Shown piece after piece: positions 6,667 through 10,415 of a DNA stretch of 10,415 bases. The notes beneath the pieces are model-generated. The model searched no databases. It worked only from the letters and a program-made list of their open reading frames with translations, and was not told where the DNA came from. The stretch comes from Deltaproteobacteria bacterium. GTDB lineage: Bacteria > Desulfobacterota > GWC2-55-46 > S146-70. The stretch covers positions 1-10,415 of the forward strand of contig WGFD01000326.1 in assembly GCA_015492395.1 (NCBI GenBank). Reading direction: 5' to 3'. The translations under genes and the position numbers were made by a program. The number at the start of each line of letters is the position of its first letter. Position 1 is the first letter of the stretch.

Positions 6667-7503
6667 TCAGTGGTGATCGCAGCTGCTGCCCTCCTGCCCG
6701 GATATATTCTGCTTTAACGCCATGATCTCGGCATCCATCCTCTTTCGCGCCTCCGAATAGAGAGACGGGCTGTTCAATCTGTCACCAGGTTCCACAGGAA
6801 CATGCGCCTCTTCCAGCCTCTCCATATCACGCAGGAGCGACCTCTTCTTAGCCGGATCGATATGTTCGTTTATCATACCGAATAGCTCATTGTTCTCCTT
6901 ACTGATATGGTTCTTGAGGTTAGCTACAATAGATCCCAGGATACCATCCTGTATATCCCCATCCTGCAGGGCGCCCCTTACAGAGTGAAGAAGGGCGATG
7001 AACTCCTCATGGTCTTCGTGCATTATCGCCAGAAGAGAAGGGCCCATGGGGATCAGATCGCGAACGGCCGGGAACAGTACCTTCTCTTCCTTCGTCATGG
7101 AGTGGAGCATGATATCATTCTCAACCGCAGCCGTTGTAATCCATAGACCGTCCACGTCCCTCTTGCGAACCTGTTCCTCTATGCGGTCGAGCTTCTTCAA
7201 TACTTCACCGTGTTCGGCCATCAGAACCTCTAACGGATCCTCGCTCTTGCTATCCTCAACGCCGGCCTCGGCACCACCGGTCTCTGCTGCCGTACCTTCA
7301 CCTTCGATGGATACAACGCTGAATGGCTGTGAAAAGCCAAGGCGGCAGACATCCCGGGGACTCTTGAAGGTATCCCCCGCCTCCAAGGCAGCCGATAACT
7401 CGCTAAAGACCGACTCCTCCAACAACAGCTCTCCCTTCTTGCAGAAGACCTGGCATGAGGGGTGAAGACACCTGTATTTTACCTTTATCATACTATCGGC
7501 CAC
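6667..7503 (-). CDS. hemerythrin (HHE) domain protein with Cys-rich N-terminus and Cys-His tail
   Basis: Probable cytoplasmic di-iron protein of 278 residues for O2 or NO sensing, binding or iron handling. The hemerythrin-like core spans about 88-230: EHGEV (H98), H134 with E139/E140 in KEEKVLFP, HEDHEEF (H162, H165), and NHISKE (H199, E203). The N-terminal 60 residues hold C12, C17, C21 and C53, a possible metal site not part of the core, and are joined by a Gly/Ala/Glu-rich linker (68-88). The chain ends SSCDHH. The start is GTG at 7503, preceded by GGAGG seven bases away; the ATG at 7491 is too far from it. A promoter of its own lies at 7546-7574. It follows narK on the same strand, which fits a role in nitrogen-oxide or oxygen stress. 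The ligand cannot be inferred. Confidence 0.8.
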   Translation of the reverse strand: MADSMIKVKYRCLHPSCQVFCKKGELLLEESVFSELSAALEAGDTFKSPRDVCRLGFSQPFSVVSIEGEGTAAETGGAEAGVEDSKSEDPLEVLMAEHGEVLKKLDRIEEQVRKRDVDGLWITTAAVENDIMLHSMTKEEKVLFPAVRDLIPMGPSLLAIMHEDHEEFIALLHSVRGALQDGDIQDGILGSIVANLKNHISKENNELFGMINEHIDPAKKRSLLRDMERLEEAHVPVEPGDRLNSPSLYSEARKRMDAEIMALKQNISGQEGSSCDHH

Positions 7504-7527
7504 GGTGAAACCTCCATGATCTTTATT

Positions 7528-7566
7528 GTACTCCGTTTTACATCAAGTATAGCAGATGGTACTCCG
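7528..7566 (-). repeat. direct repeats flanking the hemerythrin -10 box
   Basis: On the minus strand CGGAGTAC occurs at 7566-7559 (inside the spacer) and 7535-7528 (just after the start site), extended as CGGAGTACNAT. The 31-base period is about three helical turns, so both copies face the same side of the DNA. The placement over promoter elements suits a repressor site; this is inference. Confidence 0.4.
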
Positions 7567-7574
7567 GCTTGCAA
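7546..7574 (-). promoter_or_regulatory. sigma-70 promoter of the hemerythrin gene
   Basis: On the minus strand: TTGCAA (-35, 7574-7569), a 17-base spacer, TATACT (-10, 7551-7546). Four of six and five of six consensus matches with ideal spacing; predicted start near 7539, about 36 bases before the GTG. Confidence 0.6.
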
Positions 7575-7584
7575 GGTTTTCCAA

Positions 7585-7622
7585 GATAAGAGACCCCCCA
7601 AAAAAAGGGGGGGTCTCTTATC
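7585..7622 (-). terminator. strong hairpin between narK and the hemerythrin gene
   Basis: GATAAGAGACCCCCC (7585-7599) pairs with GGGGGGTCTCTTATC (7608-7622), a perfect 15-base stem around AAAAAAAG. It lies 14 bases after the narK stop. On the minus strand the loop is CTTTTTTT, but no T-run follows the stem, so it is not a textbook terminator. It may stop transcription, block 3' decay of the usp-narK message, or both. Confidence 0.6.
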
Positions 7623-7635
7623 AATCCGCCGATAA

Positions 7636-9117
7636 TTACATATGTCCTTCTTTCATCAGTTCACGGTCAACCGACGAAAGGTGATATTCCTCGGAGAAGC
7701 CGCCATGGGGCTCCTTGAGAAAGATAAGGCAGAAGATGAAGCTGAAGAACGCGCCCGCGGCAATGATGAAGAAGAACTGGTTGGGGGTAACAAATGTGAA
7801 CACGGTAAGATAGAAGACCGCCCCCACGTTACCGTAGGCCCCCGCCATACCCGAGATCTGGCCGGTAATACGCCTCTTTATCATGGGTATGATGGCGAAT
7901 GTGGCGCCCTCGGCGCCCTGAACGAACATCGAGCAGGCGATTGTGAGTATAACCGCCAGGACTATAGGCCAGCTTGAGTTGATCAGCCCCATGCCGAAGA
8001 ATCCCGCGGAGATACCGAACATGTAGATAAGCATGATCAATTTACGGCTGCTCAGTTTATCCGAAAGGACGCCCCCCAAAGGCCTTGCGAAGAGGTTCAC
8101 GAAGGCGAACGAGGCGGCGACCAGACCCGCCTTGTGGGGATCGATACCGTAGATCCCTTCGAAAAATGCCGGGAGCATGGAGACGACAGCCAGCTCCGCG
8201 CCGAAGTTACAGAAGTAAGTTGTGTTAAGGGCGGCCACCTGGTTGAAGTTGTACTTGTCATCCTCTGGCACGCCCTTTCTAAGTATCGGCATGTTCACCA
8301 TGAAGATCTGCACGATCTGGTACAGGACGATCAAGGCGATGGCAACATATGCTATGGCAGCGCCTGTCGCACCAAGGAAATCCATGCTGTTCAACCTCCA
8401 TACCAGTATGGACAGAATCCCTACTGGCGGAATCGTGAAGATGATGAGCTTGATCATGTCGGCCCAACTGCTCACCTCCATGGCCGCGACCTTTCTTGGT
8501 TTGTGCAGCATGGTGCCCTTAGGCCCATCCGTTATGGCAAACCGGTAGAATATCCCGTAAAGAAGCATGATCACGCCGCTTGTCGCGATGGCGTACCTCC
8601 AGCCGTTCGCGCCGCCGAATATATTCAAGGCTATGGTGGGTATGGTCATAGCGGCGGCGGCGGAACCGAAGTTGCCCCAGCCCGCGTAGAAGCCCTCGGC
8701 AAAGCCTATATCCTTCGGTTTGAACCAGAGAGCCGTCATATGAATACCGACGACAAAGCTGGCGCCCACGGAACTGAGGATTAGACGGGATACCAGGAGC
8801 TGAACGAAGGAGTTGCCGAAGGCGAAGAAGAAGGTCGGGATCGCCATTATGATCATTAATGTAGAAAAGACCCTCCTCGGACCATACCTGTCCTGGGCCA
8901 TGCCTACTATGAGGCGCGCTGGGATAGTTAAGGCGACGTTACAGATGGCGAAGACCTTCAACTCCCTTGATGTCAGCCACCCGACCTCCTTGATCATAGT
9001 GGTGGCGAGGGGCGCCATATTAAACCATACATAAAAGGTTATAAAGAATGCTATCCAGGTAAGATGTAGTGCCCTGATCTCCGGGTTGGACACTTTAAAG
9101 AGTGATGATACCTTCAT
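7636..9117 (-). CDS. narK: NarK-family nitrate/nitrite transporter (major facilitator superfamily)
   Basis: Inner-membrane porter of 493 residues moving nitrate and/or nitrite. Seen: twelve hydrophobic helices; the MFS signature after helix 2 (GMAQDRYGPRR, 72-82); R68 (PARLIVG) and R345 (FARPLGG), in the places of the two substrate-binding arginines of E. coli NarK (R89, R305); and both glycine-rich nitrate signatures, GWGNFGSAAA (146-155) and GMAGAYGNVGAVFY (423-436). The N-terminus NPEIRALHLTW is common to NarK proteins. Length is usual for single-domain NarK. The ATG has GAAGGAGGA upstream. It lies 69 bases after the universal stress gene, probably in one transcript from the promoter at 9811-9839. 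Direction (uptake, nitrite export or exchange) cannot be decided from sequence, and no nitrate reductase is in the window. Confidence 0.9.
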   Translation of the reverse strand: MKVSSLFKVSNPEIRALHLTWIAFFITFYVWFNMAPLATTMIKEVGWLTSRELKVFAICNVALTIPARLIVGMAQDRYGPRRVFSTLMIIMAIPTFFFAFGNSFVQLLVSRLILSSVGASFVVGIHMTALWFKPKDIGFAEGFYAGWGNFGSAAAAMTIPTIALNIFGGANGWRYAIATSGVIMLLYGIFYRFAITDGPKGTMLHKPRKVAAMEVSSWADMIKLIIFTIPPVGILSILVWRLNSMDFLGATGAAIAYVAIALIVLYQIVQIFMVNMPILRKGVPEDDKYNFNQVAALNTTYFCNFGAELAVVSMLPAFFEGIYGIDPHKAGLVAASFAFVNLFARPLGGVLSDKLSSRKLIMLIYMFGISAGFFGMGLINSSWPIVLAVILTIACSMFVQGAEGATFAIIPMIKRRITGQISGMAGAYGNVGAVFYLTVFTFVTPNQFFFIIAAGAFFSFIFCLIFLKEPHGGFSEEYHLSSVDRELMKEGHM

Positions 9118-9186
9118 TTATAATTATCCTCCTTCTAGATGGATTTCAGTGGACCTATGATAAACCCACAGGCAGCCTCCGATCTG

Positions 9187-9603
9187 CTATCGTTTCAGAG
9201 TCATAACCAGAACAGGACGCTCCGAATGGCGAACAACAAAGGCACTCACACTACCCAGTATCATCCTTTCCATCTCGCTCTTGCCCCTTCGCGCCACCAC
9301 GACCAGATCAGGTGATTTTTTCCGTATCGCCTCGGTAATCATCTGCCTCGGGTCACCTACCGCAAGCACGGCATCCACTTCAAGACCACACTCGGCAACC
9401 CACTCCGCCTCCCTCCTGAGCTCGTTATGGCACTGTTCACGCCATTGCTCCAGTATGGCCTCATTTTCCATGCTGGCATCGAGCGGTTCTTGGGCGACGG
9501 TCAGGAGTATTATGGTAGGTTTCTGAGATTTAAAATATTCGATAGTCTTCTCCAGCGCCTTATGAGACCTCTCCGAACCGTCATGACAGACCATTATATT
9601 CAT
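9187..9603 (-). CDS. universal stress protein (UspA family)
   Basis: Small cytoplasmic nucleotide-binding stress protein of 138 residues. Seen: first strand NIMVCHDGSERS with D8, the conserved acidic residue near the adenine; and the C-terminal loop A104-R-R-G107-x9-G117-S118, matching the ATP-binding G-x2-G-x9-G-S/T motif except for Ala in the first place. The final strand RPVLVMTLKR is typical. ATG 9603 was chosen because GGAGG (9616-9612) lies eight bases upstream and the family fold begins there; the open frame runs on to a GTG at 9702, but the extra 33 residues look unlike the family and contain the hairpin and ribosome site. It is the first gene of the usp-narK unit. UspA genes beside respiratory genes often respond to anaerobiosis; here the FNR-like box supports that. 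Confidence 0.88.
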   Translation of the reverse strand: MNIMVCHDGSERSHKALEKTIEYFKSQKPTIILLTVAQEPLDASMENEAILEQWREQCHNELRREAEWVAECGLEVDAVLAVGDPRQMITEAIRKKSPDLVVVARRGKSEMERMILGSVSAFVVRHSERPVLVMTLKR

Positions 9604-9622
9604 TATTAATACCTCCGTCACT

Positions 9623-9640
9623 CCTGATCCAAGAATCAGG
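9623..9640 (-). repeat. hairpin just upstream of the usp ribosome binding site
   Basis: CCTGAT (9623-9628) and ATCAGG (9635-9640) form a perfect six-base stem with a six-base loop, six bases before GGAGG on the minus strand. It may influence translation of usp or be a processing site. Confidence 0.45.
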
Positions 9641-9698
9641 CTATTTCCTGCGATGAGAGCACACTTCTTATAAAACAATCTTATATATCTCTCTCGAC

Positions 9699-9710
9699 TC
9701 ACCTCCTTTC
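9699..9710 (-). promoter_or_regulatory. very strong Shine-Dalgarno-like sequence without a start codon in range
   Basis: GAAAGGAGGTGA on the minus strand is almost fully complementary to the 16S rRNA 3' end. No ATG, GTG or TTG lies at normal distance after it; the only GTG overlaps it. The true usp start is about 100 bases downstream with its own GGAGG. It could be a ribosome standby site or a relic. Confidence 0.4.
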
Positions 9711-9762
9711 ATTTCATTACAGCCGACGACCAAAACAACACGGCAACCCGTAGAGCACCCCC

Positions 9763-9782
9763 TGCCGGGCGCCTGGCCGGCA
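9763..9782 (-). repeat. GC-rich hairpin in the usp leader
   Basis: TGCCGG (9763-9768) and CCGGCA (9777-9782) pair around an eight-base loop. It falls in the first 50 bases of the predicted usp-narK leader. No T-run follows, so I do not call a terminator or a known riboswitch. Confidence 0.35.
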
Positions 9783-9794
9783 CCGCATGGAAAC

Positions 9795-9808
9795 ATGATT
9801 TTTATCAA
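9795..9808 (-). promoter_or_regulatory. FNR/Dnr-type palindrome over the usp-narK start site
   Basis: On the minus strand TTGAT-AAAA-ATCAT matches the FNR consensus TTGAT-N4-ATCAA at nine of ten positions. It is centred at 9801.5, about +3 relative to the predicted start, and begins two bases after the -10 box. Binding there would be expected to repress. A CRP/FNR-family regulator such as Dnr or NnrR could use the same motif. Confidence 0.6.
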
Positions 9809-9810
9809 TA

Positions 9811-9839
9811 ATTATAGCGAGCTTACGGATTCCTGTCAA
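9811..9839 (-). promoter_or_regulatory. exact-consensus sigma-70 promoter for usp-narK
   Basis: On the minus strand TTGACA (9839-9834), exactly 17 bases, TATAAT (9816-9811). All twelve consensus bases match with optimal spacing. Predicted start near 9803-9806, giving a leader of about 200 bases before usp. Such strong promoters are usually held in check, in line with the palindrome at the start site. Confidence 0.8.
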
Positions 9840-9959
9840 GTTACATTTTTCTTCTTCAAGGCGCCGTTCTATCACCGTATCCCCATAAAACCAAACAGGG
9901 AAACCGCCTTATGTCATTACCGTGTGTTTAGACGGAACAGCAGAGAGATCAAGAGATTA

Positions 9960-10295
9960 TTACGAGGGCAGGTGAGTAAAGATGGCAACTATCCATGTAA
10001 TGAGGATCGTGGCGCCCAGATAACCGCCATACCTTAATCCCAGTCTTTTTCTGACCAGAAATATCTTCAGGCAGTAGAGGGCAAGGCCGATGACCCAGAA
10101 AAAGACATAGAAGACAGGGGTGCCATGCATTATCGCGATAACAGCGAGAACTATATAAAAGGATAGTGATATGTATCCGTTCACGCGGTGCATCAAGCCC
10201 TCGGCCCGTTGCTCCGGCTTTTTTACCATCCTGAAACCGCTTATGAATGTCATTACGGTTATTACAAAACCTATCGAGGCTATGACTGAGATCAT
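9960..10295 (-). CDS. small four-helix membrane protein of unknown function
   Basis: A 111-residue inner-membrane protein. Four hydrophobic segments are visible at about 2-20, 40-57, 60-80 and 90-108. Three His sit near membrane borders: H36 in MHRVNGY, H57 in IMHGTP and H108 in FTHLPS. The HRxNGY segment before a helix recalls small b-type cytochrome membrane proteins, so haem binding is possible but not shown. Basic loops at 22-30 and 82-88 suggest the short loops between helices 1-2 and 3-4 are cytoplasmic. The start ATG at 10295 has GGAGAAGG seven bases upstream. It lies 45 bases after the end of an upstream gene cut by the window edge, likely the same operon. No clear terminator follows; 9840-9959 holds nothing I can identify. 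I do not recognise the family with certainty. Confidence 0.65.
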   Translation of the reverse strand: MISVIASIGFVITVMTFISGFRMVKKPEQRAEGLMHRVNGYISLSFYIVLAVIAIMHGTPVFYVFFWVIGLALYCLKIFLVRKRLGLRYGGYLGATILITWIVAIFTHLPS

Positions 10296-10340
10296 TTGGC
10301 TGCCTTCTCCGGATATCTGTTCTCGCCTGCCATTACTCCA

Positions 10341-10415
10341 TCACTTCCTCATCAGTTTGAAGTATAAAATGAATAACTTTCTCTCAACGAGGTAAAAGAA
10401 TATGCCCATATATAC
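10341..10415 (-). CDS. C-terminal end of an unidentified, probably membrane, protein (partial)
   Basis: The minus-strand frame starting at the window edge is open for 24 codons to TGA at 10343-10341 and reads as a hydrophobic-aromatic stretch followed by a basic tail (YFKLMRK). The other two frames stop early or run out into stops without protein-like composition. The spacing to the following gene fits an operon. Too little remains to name it. Confidence 0.4.
   Translation of the reverse strand, partial: VYMGIFFYLVERKLFILYFKLMRK

Noticed and set aside
7642..8784. Long plus-strand frames opposite narK
   Set aside because: They are antisense shadows of a clear transporter gene, with low-complexity His/Asp/Arg-rich translations and no start signals.
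9604..9702. Extension of the universal stress protein to GTG 9702
   Set aside because: The extra 33 residues precede the conserved first strand and the GTG overlaps the Shine-Dalgarno sequence itself.
9668..9796. A 42-codon Cys/Gly-rich leader ORF (minus strand) in the usp leader
   Set aside because: Its ATG lies inside the FNR-like box about eight bases from the predicted start and has no ribosome site; composition reflects GC-rich hairpin DNA.
9795..10037. Plus-strand frame of 80 codons across the usp-narK promoter
   Set aside because: It runs across the opposite-strand promoter and into the end of the membrane-protein gene, without a ribosome binding site or family pattern.
10292..10333. 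A 13-codon minus-strand mini-ORF whose TGA overlaps the next ATG
   Set aside because: The overlap resembles coupling, but 13 codons carrying the downstream ribosome site are more simply spacer DNA.

Overview
The window looks like chromosomal DNA from a Gram-negative, respiratory bacterium with an outer membrane. It has an outer-membrane porin with a haem-binding N-terminus, a periplasmic cupredoxin-like protein and a NarK-type nitrate/nitrite porter. Codon use favours ATA for Ile and AGA/AGG for Arg at mid GC, and most genes carry strong GGAGG-type ribosome binding sites. That mix suits uncultured Nitrospirota-like or deltaproteobacterial lineages, but this assignment is weak inference. No RNA genes, CRISPR arrays, transposases or phage genes were seen.

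Left half, plus strand: an upstream region of about 335 bases holds a long hairpin and a twin 15-bp direct repeat. It precedes a fused monohaem cytochrome-porin (365-1651) resembling Cyc2-type outer-membrane iron oxidases. A cupredoxin-like protein (1699-2331) follows, in which the usual first copper-ligand His appears to be Asn. Next is a membrane HAMP-PAS sensor without any kinase domain (2542-3729), then a Cache-HAMP hybrid-free histidine kinase (3811-5799). Together they read as an extracellular electron-transfer module with an adjacent sensory pair; no response regulator is in the window.

Middle: a DUF2299-like gene (6043-6554) has its own near-consensus promoter and a strong ribosome binding site, but its reading frame is broken by a -1 shift near 6120-6128. 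A bidirectional terminator (6588-6618) separates it from the minus-strand genes.

Right half, minus strand, in transcription order: the C-terminal end of an unidentified protein (10341-10415), a four-helix membrane protein (9960-10295), a universal stress protein (9187-9603), a NarK-family porter (7636-9117) and a hemerythrin-domain protein with Cys-rich ends (6667-7503). The usp-narK pair sits behind an exact-consensus sigma-70 promoter (TTGACA-N17-TATAAT) whose start site is overlapped by an FNR/Dnr-type palindrome, followed by a leader of about 200 nt. The hemerythrin gene has a separate promoter flanked by direct repeats. The theme of this half is oxygen- or nitrogen-oxide-controlled nitrate/nitrite handling and stress response.

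The most interesting points are the cytochrome-porin/cupredoxin pair with its altered copper site, the FNR-like box placed over the start of a perfect promoter, and the frameshifted but otherwise well-equipped DUF2299-like gene.
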